This document shows positions 1-12,000 of a stretch of 36,179 nucleotides of DNA, one piece after another (position 1 is the stretch's first letter; each line of letters starts with the position of its first letter). The position numbers and the translations under genes were made by a program. Source of the DNA: a virus; the IMG/VR virus record IMGVR_UViG_3300020470_000077, positions 1-36,179 of that record; one strand, written 5' to 3'. A model generated the notes under the pieces. The model saw nothing but the letters and a program-made list of their open reading frames with translations. It did no database searches and was not told the origin of the DNA.

Positions 1-3000
1 GCTGTAGACCAAATTCAAGGTCAAACAGTTGCTTCTTTGTCTTGTAACACTCCAAAGAACAATTATTTCACTTGTGACACAAATATCTTCCTAAATCACA
101 ATGCTACGATCACTCAACCGTTTACAGGAGCAACTGCAACGGTAATTGGTCTAATTGAGGAATCTGACAAGTTTGTTGTTAAGAATGTCACTGGTACATT
201 CGATTTAGTTAATACAATTCAATCTGACACTGAAATCTACAATTTAACCTTTGATAATACAGTTGTAGCTTCAGTTGGAGATAAAGTAGTATATCAAGTA
301 CAAGATGGTGGTGTTGCTCACGAAGCAGCAATAGGTAAGGTTCTGCGTAACGTTTTTGATAAAAATACCGTTATTGTCGAATTGCAACCTGCTAACCCTA
401 ATTTATTGACATCTACGGATAATCAGGGTAACACAATTACACTTCCATCTAATCAGTACGTTGATATCGGATATTTCGCTACAGGCAACGGTATAGCGTT
501 AGGATCAGACGCTGCGACTATCGTTAACGTTAAATCATTATCTAAAGGGTTCAAATTATTAGATATTGAGGATAACATTGCCGTCCTTAGGACATCAGTC
601 GAAAAACACGGACTAGCAGTAGGCGATGAAGTTATTGTCACCGTCGAACCAAATGCTGCTATTGCCACTCAGACATATGCAGTAGAGACTAAGAAGTATC
701 ATACTGTCCAACTACAAGAACCCACCAAAACCACTAGTATTAATGGTTCTGGGGTAGCAAGACTTCAATTAGTCAACTCTGGACAAGGATTTACTGCAGA
801 TGCCACTTTCCAAGCTGTCACATTAACTTCTACATCTGGTTCTGGTACTGCTGCTACTGTAGATGTTACAACAGATTCTAGTGGTCGTGTCGCATCCTTT
901 ACTATTGCTAGTAAGGGTGATGGATACAAGTATGGAGACACCTTAACAGTTACACCTGCTCAGTTGGGTGGAAATGTTGGTGCTCAGTTATGTACATTCT
1001 TTGTAGATGCTGCAGGATGTGCTAAGAATGATACTGTTATTACTGTTCTCAACAGTACAGGTATTGCTCAAGGTGATATCCTTAAGATTACTGATGAATT
1101 GGTACAAGTTACCAATGTGACTGGTCAATATCTAACTGTTAGCCGTGGTGTTAATGGTTCAGAGGCAGATGACCATATTGAAGGTGCTAGTGTTGAGTTA
1201 AGATCGAATTTCTACAGATTTACGAAGGATGCTAATATTTCCTTCTCTAACAACACTGCTTATATCGATAGTTACGATGCAGATACCCATAAACTGATTG
1301 TATACTATACAAATGAGATTGATACTGAGATAGATGCAACTTCAACCTTCTTGGATGGTAGTACACCAGCGAGACAGGTTGCTATCACTAGTGTTGAACC
1401 AACAGACCTAAGATTTAGATTTAAGAAGGATGGAACTCTAGAATGGTTCCGTAATATCAGTTTAGACGTACAAAAAACGTATCGTTACGTTTTCGATACC
1501 AGTGATGCTTCATTAGTAGATAGAAACCTTAAATTCTACGAAAACGTTTATAGAACGACAGAATTAGTTCAAGCTTTTGAATCAGTAGCAAAACCAGGTA
1601 ATTCTGATTCATATACTTCATTCCAATTGGGTTATGGTATACCTATTGATGGTGTTACTTGGAATAGTACACCTGTACTAGATAGTCCAACCAAAATTTA
1701 CTATGGAGAGGTATCTAATAAGATTAATAGCGAAGATCAGTTCTTTAGTCTTGTAGAAGACCCATTTGCAGGTAAGCACGCTGTATTCTATGGATATGAG
1801 TACGAATTTGCTTATAGGCTAAATTCTGTTCCTCAGAATGAAGGATTTACGAATGTACAGTATTATACCGACTCTCTATACGCTGTAGGAGCGATTAAGA
1901 GAGTTAAAGTCATCTCAGGTGGTAAAAACTATACGATGCCTCCTCAGATCCCTGGAGTGTTCTTAAACAAGCGTTTTAGAGGCGATTTTACTCCAGTTAT
2001 CGAAAGTGGAAGGATTACTTCAGTCACAGTTGGAAATACTGGTCTGAATTATTCTAAACCCGTTGTTTTACTCGAAAATGAAGGTGATGGAGTAAATGCT
2101 GAGTTTAATATCGAATTAAGAGCAGATGGTAGCGTAAGTCGTATTATTCCGACTAATGAAGGATCTCTTTACGATGAGAACACTACTTTGCGTCTTTATG
2201 AGTCCGATGTTAAGTTATTTGCTCACGGAGAGGATATTGGTAAGTTAGCAACCCTAGAAATCATTTCTTCGGGTAAAGACTTCAATAATGACCCAACTTT
2301 GATTCCTCAGGTCAATCCACCCATTGTAATGACTCTAAAAGATATGCCAGACAAGGCATTCTTGAATGGAGAGCTTATTACCCAAAGAAGTGCTGGTGGA
2401 GACTTACTTGCTTCGGGTAGAGTCGATTATTGGATTGATGGAATGAATATCCTTCGTTTGAAAGGATTATTCGGAAAATTCGTTCAAGACCGTCCACTTT
2501 ACGGTGCAACACTTCGTAGTACCGCAAATATCCAAAAAATCTTTGTTGCGAACATAACTCCCGAAATTGGACCTACAAGTACTTCAGTTGGTTCATATGG
2601 AAGTGATAGAAGCAAATTAAGTGCTATTTCGCAGAAAATTCAAGATGGAGTCTATTATCAAGATTATTCTTACGTAGTTAAGTCTACAGTCTCAATTAAC
2701 GACTGGAGAGACTTTGTTAAGACATTTACCCACCCTGCTGGATTTAACCTCTTTGGAGAGGTCTTAATCGAGTCAGATGGTGATGGAACGCAACCAGAGA
2801 CCATTGACACCCCACAATCGGGTATTAAGGATAATGGCTTCGGTGCTGTTATGAGTATCCTTGAACCAGGCGTTTTAGGTGTTCAATCTGCTCATAAGTC
2901 AAGAAGAATTACACAATCCCACGTTAGAGTTGATTCCTTCGAGAAACAGCGTGGTCAAGGTACTATTAACTATAGTGAACAGAATAATGTTGAGATTGAG

Positions 3001-6000
3001 GTATTTGACCTTGATATCTCACCAGATTTCGATGGTGCAGTTCAGGTGGACGGTACCATAACTGGCACAAAGACATTTACTCTGTTTAAGAAAGATATTA
3101 ACGAGATTCTATCTCCATACAGAGCACAGCAATTATTAGTCACTTTGGATGGTGTTTTACAGGATCCAGATACTGCTTATACTATTAGTGGATCTACGAT
3201 TACATTTGCTGAAGCACCATTAGGGCCATATACAGATCCTAGTACTGGTATATTTGTACCAGGTGTTACGTTTTATGGCAAATCATTAAGGTTCCAAGAT
3301 GACGCGAATAATGCACGTTATATGTTGGAATCAAACAACATAACGAGCCTTTTCGACGGCACAACGACAGAATTCGACTTAGGAATCGAAATTGTTGAAG
3401 GTGATCATATGTTCATCTCCTTGGATGGTGTTATCCAAGAACCTGATGTAGCATTTACATTAACGACAAATCCTGGTAATGGTAAGGTTACTTTCACAGA
3501 ACCACCTCGTCAGGTTGGTAAGATTGTAGAACTAGAAATAGGCGATGCAACAGATTGGTTAGTAAATGATTTTGTTGTAGGACAAACCACAGGTGCACGT
3601 GGTGAAATCGTTTCTAAACGCTATTTCCAAGATGATAGATTCCTAGATGCATCAAATATCATTGAAGATAACTCTGCTGTATTAGCAGAAGAAGCAGTTG
3701 GTATTCTTGATGATACCAGTAAATTCTCATCTGAATATTTCACATATCCAGGATTAGGAAGGAATCAGTGTATTGTTGACCTTAAGTCTGTTCTTAAGGC
3801 AATGGCAAATGACCTAAGTCTTGGTGGTAACAGTAATGTATATGATGCTGCTAAAGAGTATCTACTAGATCCTGCATCAACTACTTCTGATATTAAGCAC
3901 ATTGAGGGTGAAGTAGAGGCAACTCTCTGGGCTATGAAGTATTTGAAGGATATGACAATAATGTCTGTCCGTAATAAGTTTGGTATTGATAATCTATATG
4001 GATATCAAAGAGCTGCTGCTGCAGTCTTTAACCTTACTCCTACAAACGCTACTTATAGTGCTGCGACTGGAAATCTGGTTCTTACGATACCTGATCACGA
4101 CCTTACTACCTCTTCTTATATTGCTATTGCTACTAATGCTTTGACATTCACCTGCAATATGGATGCCAATGGTAGTAATCACACTTATCCTCGTGTTGGA
4201 GACCCCGCACACAATACAGTATTGCCTGTAACTGCTATAACTGACAATACAGTTACTGTAAATGTTGGTGCTTCTCCAATTGTTAACTATACACCTACTG
4301 ATGCAACATATGATCCTGCAACGGGTCTTATGGAACTTACTATTGGATCACATAAGTTATCCTCTGGTACTAGTATCAAGTTAGTAAACGATTCTATATC
4401 ATTTACTTGTGAGATGGATGATCGTGCGACGGTTCATACCTATCCACGTTCTACTGATCCAGTATCAGACACTGCGATTAATATTGTAAGTACAGGAACC
4501 ACGTCTCATACTGCGATTAATGCGTCTTATACTCCTGTGACTGGTGTAATGAATATTGTAGTACCAGATCACGGATTTAATGATGGTGATAAGATTAAGA
4601 TTGTCGATAACTCATTCACATTCACTTGTGAGATGGATAACAAGTATGGCAATCATACTTATCCTAGATCTACAGATCCAGCCAGTGACACTTGGTTAGA
4701 GATTAGTGGTAAAACTAATGATTCATTCAATGTTAATGTTGGAACTACAAATTTAAAGAATCATAATGTTTCATCTGCGACATATAACCCTGTAACTGGT
4801 GACTTAAGTCTTAATATAGGAAATCATACCTTAACTTCAGGTACTAGCATTAAGATTGCAGATAATTCTTTGATGTTTACCTGTGCTCAGGATGATCACT
4901 ATACAGTTCATAGTTATCCTAGGGCAACTGACCCATATCATAATGAGCCTATTACTATCACTGGTACTACTTCAGACAGTATTACTGTTAATGTAGGAAC
5001 CACCCAGAATGCAGGTTATACTCCTCAGACCGCTTCATATGATCCTACAACGGGTCTTATGGATATTACCATAGGAAACCATACATTTAGGGAACCAGAA
5101 CAATTAACACCTACATTTGCTACCTATAATGCTGGTACTGGTATTATGGAGGTAACTGTTGCTGGACACGAGATGTCTGTAGGTGACAGAGTTAAGTTTG
5201 CTGCTAATTCTCTCACATTTGAGTGTGAGATGGATGGACAACAGTCTCAGAAGACATATCCTCGTGCTTCAGATCCTTGGGTAGACCAATGGATGCCAAT
5301 TAGCGAAGTTACGACTGATACCTTTAAAGTATTTGTTGGTTCATCACCTCTTAAGACATTTGATGTAAGTGCTGCTACATATGATCCAAATACAGGTGAT
5401 TTAGAACTTACTATTGGTACTCACGGTCTTGTACAGAACGATAGTATCAAACTTGCAGCAGATTCATTAACCTTTACTTGTGATTTTAATGGCGATGGTA
5501 ACACAACTAATAAGACGTATCCACGAGCTACTGGATCCGCAGCCACTGGAACAGGTGGGTCTGATTACGTTTATAATACTGCTATCCCTATTACTGGGGT
5601 AACGGCAACAACGATTATAGTCAATGTAAACGGTGGACAGGGTGCTATTACAGACACTACTGGTCACAATTTCGTATCTGCAACTGCAGGTGCTGTAATT
5701 ACTGGTGGTAACTACACTCACCACTTCTCTTCTGCTTCTGCTAATGCTATTACTAAAGCAGGAGAATCATTAAGAATTGTTGAGGATGGAATATCCTTCC
5801 AGTGTGCTATGGATGGCAATACTGCTACCAAGGCATATCCACGTGGTGATATTGATACTCATACTGCAACTGATGCTGTATATGATCCTGCTACAGGTGT
5901 CATTACTATAACTACATTCTCTGATCACCGTATGGATAATGGTGATTGGATTAAGTTAGCAGATGATTCGTTGACATTTACTTGTCAGCAAGATAATGAT

Positions 6001-9000
6001 GCTACTAATCATTCATATCCACGTGCTACTGATCCTATAAGTGGTAAATGGATACAAATCTTTGATGCTGTAGAAGTTACTAATCAGTTCTCTATTAGAG
6101 TATTAGATTCTGTTCCTTCTACTAATACAACAATTCATACATTTGTTTCTGCTACTGCTAATGGTATCAGTCAGAAACGTGATAGAGCATTTGAAGCTGC
6201 TTTACCAGTAGAATCTGTAGGTTCATCAATTCATACAGTTGAAAATGCTGCATATGATCCTGTAACTGGTATTATGACTATTACCATTACTGGACACTCA
6301 TTTGCTAATGGAAATTATGTCAAACTGGAAAAAGAATGCCTTACGTTTAATTGCACTAAAAATAGCGGTGCTACCACTCATTCTTATCCTCGCTCAACAG
6401 ACCCAACTTATAAAGATTGGTTAGTCATTTCCAATATACAGACAGATACATTTGATGTTAACGTTGGTATTTCTGGACCTAATGATGTATATGCTCATAC
6501 ATTTGTACCTGGCGCAGAAAATACTAATTGTTTAAAGAGACAAACTGGTGTTGTTACTGTTGATGTAGGTGAATCACCTATTAAAGAATTTACTCCTGGT
6601 GCTGGTACCACATATGATCCTGTTAGTGGTGACTTAGTACTAGCAATTGGTCCTCATAGTCTTGCGGTTGGTACTGCAATTAAGATTGCTACAAATTCAT
6701 TGACCTTTGAGTGCGATAACGGTGGAGTTAGCACTGGGGTCTATCCTCGACCAAATGGTGCTAATACAGGTAATGGTGAGGATTATGCATACGACACATC
6801 CCTTGCTATCACTGCAGTTTCAGCGAATTCAATCACTGTAAATGTTAATGGTGGACAGGGTACTATTAGTCATAACTATCCACACACTTTTGTTTCTTCA
6901 CTTGCTGGTGCTGTTAAGACTGGTGGTAACTATGCTCATACCTTCTCAAGTGCTTTAGTTGGTGCAGTTATACAGGGTGGAAATTATGCTCACACATTCG
7001 TTAGTGCTAATCCTAATGCTGTAGTTTCTGGAGGAAACTATGCTCACGAGTTTGTAACTGCTGCTGATAATGGTATTATACTAGAGAAAGGTAAGATTAC
7101 ACTTAATGTTGGTGCATCTCCTCTTGTTAATCACGACGTAACAAATGCTACATACGATCCTCAGACAGGTGATGTAGTTCTAACTATTGGTGCTCATAGC
7201 TTGACAACAGGTGAGAGTATTAAACTTAAAGAGAATGCCTTAACATTTACTTGTGCACAAGGTTCTGGTAATTACAGTTATCCGAGATCTGATGTCGAAT
7301 CATTAACAGCAACTACTGGTACTACTTACAATCCAACAACAGGTGTGATGCAGATCACAACAACTGCTGCACACAACCTTGTAAATGGCGATTGGGTTAA
7401 GTTTGCTGCAAACTCATTAACCTTCAGTTGTGCTTTTGGTGGAACACCAACTGATAAAACTTATCCTAGATCTACAGATTATCCAAACGATAGATGGTTA
7501 CAGATTTCTAATGTTACTGCAGACACATTTGAAGTAACTGTATTGGATGTAATTCCTTCTACTAATACTGATGCTCATACATTTGTCTCTGCTACTGCAG
7601 ATGGTATCAGTGCTAAGAAGGATCCTTATTTCGATACTGCTATTCCTATTACTGGAACCTCTACAACAACAATTACAATTAATATTCTTAAGAGTGCTCC
7701 ATCCACTAACACTACAGTACATACATTTGTTTCAGCACTTCCTGGAGCAGTAATTAGTGGTGGTAACTATGCTCATACATTCAAGTCTGCAACTGCAGAT
7801 GCAGTAATTTCTGGTGGTGCTTACGATCATACATTTGTAAGTGCTACATCAAATTCAATTGGTGTATACAACGATCCTTATAGAGTTTCTAATCCTGTTG
7901 CTAATACATTCATCGATGCTGCTGGATTACTTAATTCTAATAAGACCTTCATTGCTAAGGAATCAGTCGCAAGAATGGTTGCTGCTAATGGAACAATACC
8001 TGATCCTGTGTATAAGGATTCAGTTTACATCAAATATGAAGGTACTCCTTTCACTGCTACAACTGGTACGACATATGATCCATCAACGGGTATTATGTCA
8101 GTCACTACAACTGTTGCTCACGGATTGAGTAATAATGACTGGATCAAGTTTGTAGATGGTGCTGTAACATTCAAGTGTGCTCACGATGGTAATCAAACTA
8201 ATCACGCTTATCCTCGTTCTAGCGATCCTGTGGCTGGAAAGTGGTTGGAAGTCTCGAACGTAACTGCTACTACGTTCCAAGTTCAGGTTCTAGATGCAGT
8301 TCCTTCCACTAACGAAACTGCTCATACTTTCGTTTCTGGTCTTACAAATGGAATCATAAGGAAGGACGGATATATTACTCTTAACGTTGGTAAGTCTTCT
8401 AATACTAGTGCTCATACCTTCGTTCCTCAAGTAGGTAAGACACCTACTAATGCCACCTATAATCCTAATACTGGTGTAATGAACCTAGTGGTTCCTGATC
8501 ACGGATGGGATGAAGGTGATTGGATTCAACTAGATGATAATGCTATTACATTTACTTGTCAGCAAGGTGCAGGAAATCATAGTTATCCAAGACCTATTAC
8601 TAACACATTTACAGCAACTGGTCCTACCTCATATGATCCTAGTACAGGTGTACTATCCATAACAACCACTACTGCACACGGATTTGCTAATGGTGATTGG
8701 ATTAAGTTAGCTGATAATTCATTAACATTTGAGTGCGATCAAGATGGTCGTGGTACTCAACATTCCTATCCTCGTTATGGTGATCCTATTAGTGATACTT
8801 GGTTAGAAGTTACTGTAGTTGACAATGATACATTCAATGTTAATTGCTTAGAGATTATTCCTTCTACTAATGTAACTACTCATTACTTTATGTCTGCTAC
8901 TGCAGATGGTATTACACATAAGGTGGATCCTGCTAGTGGTGGATGGTTGCAGATTACTAATGTAACACCAGATTATTTTGATGTACAAGTTAATACAACT

Positions 9001-12000
9001 GTACCATCAAGCAATACTACTACACACACCTTCGTTTCTGCTGCTGCAAATAGTGTAAAGAGAGCAGCAATTGTAACAGGTGGTGCTTATGTTCATACAT
9101 TTGATAGAGCACTTACTGGTGCAGTTAATGCTAATACAGGTGCTCAGATAACTCCTACTGGAGTTGCGTATGATCCTGCTACTGGTGATATGGTAATCAC
9201 TAAGACAGGACATAACTTAACAACATCAAATACTGTAAGCTTTGATCCTTTATCCATCATATTAAGATGTGAGATGGATCAGAATGCTTCACCACACGCA
9301 TATCCACGTCCTACAGACCCTGTTGCTGGAAGGGATTTGGTAATTAAGGCAGCAGATGCAGATACATTTACTGTGTTTGTTGGTAAGTCACTTGCTCAAC
9401 CATTTGAACCAAGTGCTGCTACCTATGATCCTGCTACAGGTGATATGGTTCTTAATATAGGAGCACATAAGTTAGGTAGAGGAACAGGAATTAGATTTGC
9501 CACAGATTCAGTAGCATTTACTTGTGCTATGGATGGTGGTAATGCTGTTAAGACATATCCTAGAGCATCCTCTGGTGATGCACACGATGATTGTGTAGAT
9601 GACGTAGTTGATATTTTAGATGGTATTATCTTTAACCTTAAGTATGGTGGTAACAACCGTGTTTGGGATGCTGCAGATCTTTATGTTGATAGGTCTGGAT
9701 TCCTAGAGCATATCACACAACAGGTTTCACAAGTACTTACTGTATTCTCCGAAGTTAAGGATATTACTAAGGATGTTATACGTAATGATGCTGTTAATAT
9801 AGTTGGTACTCACGGTTTAACACAGATTGTTAATACTAGTATTACACTTGAAACAGGACAATGTGCTGTTGTTGAACAAGCAATCAATACTTTTGTTCAA
9901 ATTGTTGAGACTGCAGTACAAAACCCAAGTACATTTGAAGCAAGTGTTACTAGAACACTTCCAGAACTTTGGCCAATTGAGCATAGTACATTAGTTGCTA
10001 ATAGGGATACAACAATCACTGTTGATTCTAATCCTCAATGTGCTCAGGTTGAATCTGCTATTAATACACTCTTTAGTATTGTTACTACAACTATTCAGGA
10101 AGCATATTACAACAATAACAATTATCTACTACAGTTATCTCAAGACTTCCCTAATCCTAATAGGATTCAGGTTGAGATGAGTAAGAAGGAGTTTGTTGCT
10201 GGTGAAGATATTCAAAGTGAAGCAACATTGAATACAATAGGTGTTACTAGTACTACTGTTGTTGCTCCAGGTGTTCAACAGAAATACTTTGGATTTAAAC
10301 AAGGTAAGTACTACAAACTTGATAGCATTGAGTCTCAGTTCAATGATGCACAGACTATATTTGAACTAGAACGTGGTGGTGTTCCTTTCTATGCTGAAAG
10401 AAACCAAAATATTGTAGTTATATTGAATGGTGTTATACAGGTTAACCAAGTTGCATATAGAATTGAAGATAATATCATAGTTTTCACTGAACCTCCTTCA
10501 ACTGGTTCTGCTTGCTTCATCCTATACTTCTATGGTTTAGATCCTGAGCGTGTTCTTTTAGGATATAACATTGAATCTCCTGGTACCTTCAAGAAGTTCT
10601 TTAGATTGACTGTTGACCAGCAAATCGTTCTTCCTGTTGAGGGTGCAGACTGTTGGGTATCTACTGATCCTCAATCTAATCCTCATACTTACGTTAATTC
10701 CTACTCTAGAGGTAGAATCTATAAGCAATCTTGGACTCCAGGACAACAGAACCTTCTATTCGTTGAGGGTGTTACTGCACAGAAAGCTAACTGGTTGAAT
10801 GGTACTTTAAGTATTACTAGAGATAGGGGTGCAAGTCCTTCCATATTAGATGTAACAATTAATGCAGTTGAAGAAATTGTTGATTCTGATTTAAGAGAGA
10901 AATTATTCAATAGAAATGACAGATTTGAGTCTAACTTGAATCCTGGTGATCTTATTCAGATTGATGGTGAGGCAGATACACGTTCTATTATTCGTGCTGC
11001 TAGAGAAGCATTGGTAACTTCTGGATATGACTCAGACACTAGTGGTGCAGTGGGTTCATTCTTCAGATCTTATGAGTATGAAGTTGTAATTAACGTTGGT
11101 GCTTATTCTGGTCAGATTGAAGGTCAGGGTGCACAGGCAGTTGCACGTATTGATGCTGAACTAAGATTCCATACTTTAACATCTTCCAGATCTGCTGGAT
11201 TAGAATTCCTTCCTGGTGATACTGTTGTACAGTATACAGATCAAAATGATACAAGTTCAGCAATAGTCTGGTCTGCTGAAGTTAAGAACTATGTTCCAGA
11301 AAGAAAGACTATTGAACTTAAGAGTCTCTATATTGATGGTGGTGCTAATACTGATCCAGTAGCTGCTAACTTCCGTCCAGGTGAAAAGGTATACATTGAT
11401 GGTGTAGTAGGCACTGAAGCAACTGCATTACAATATCTGAAGCCAGGTGGTGTTAATAGTATCGTTCTTTCTAAGAGAGATAACTCTACTTACTTCGATA
11501 ATATTAATGCTTGGAGACAAGATAATGTATTAAACAAAGGTCAGAATTTACTTGGTGGTGCATTTGTACCGAATAATGCTAGTGCATCTGATGTATCGCA
11601 AGAATATGACTTTAGTTCATCACTATTCTCTAGTGATTTACAATCACAGATTTCAAAGAATTATCGTGAACCACCCAGAATGATCTTCCGTAGTCAACCA
11701 TTGGTTGATTCAAACGGTGATGCAGTAGGTTCTCCTACAGGTGGTGGTGCACGTGCTAATGCAATCGTAGTTAGAGGCGAGGTTGCTGATACTGAGATCA
11801 TTACAACTGGTTCTGGATATAAGGTTCCACCTCAAATCTTGTTTACCAGAGGATACTTTGTTATCCGTAAGGACTCATTAGATATTACTACTCTGACTAC
11901 ATTCGGTGTTGAACCTGTTACTATTGATGGTTCTTCAACACTGAAATCCTTCCTTACAGCAATCAAGAAAGGTGGTTCTGGTGTTCCGTTTGCTCAATTT

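Larger units (their letters stand above)
4036..9570 (+). repeat. YPR repeat array: 17 YPR-bearing units plus one truncated unit
   Basis: The unit reads: ATYDPxTG, a short strand (D/V)LxITIGxH, a loop of the type LxxGxxIKxADNS, LTFTC, about ten polar residues, H/K-x-YPR, then DP and a strand ending TFxVNVG. Starts of the YDP-like tyrosine codon at 4054, 4309, 4528, 4783, 5038, 5125 and 5380 give a common spacing of 255 bases (85 residues). One unit is shorter (219) and one is cut to 87 bases, at 5038-5124, with no YPR. Nearly every unit has one cysteine in the F-x-C position and a YPR about 14-20 residues later. Later units are longer because short 18-residue repeats and PSTN-x-HTF segments are inserted. 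Function is unknown; it looks like a string of small beta domains in a fibre-like arm. Confidence 0.85.

Noticed and set aside
37-39. TTG codon as the start of the first giant gene
   Set aside because: The same frame is open back to base 1 with ordinary coding sequence, there is no ribosome binding site, and the window simply begins inside the gene.
6883-7083. 54-base repeats as a CRISPR-like array
   Set aside because: The repeats are contiguous without spacers, diverged at the DNA level, and stay in frame as an 18-residue protein repeat.
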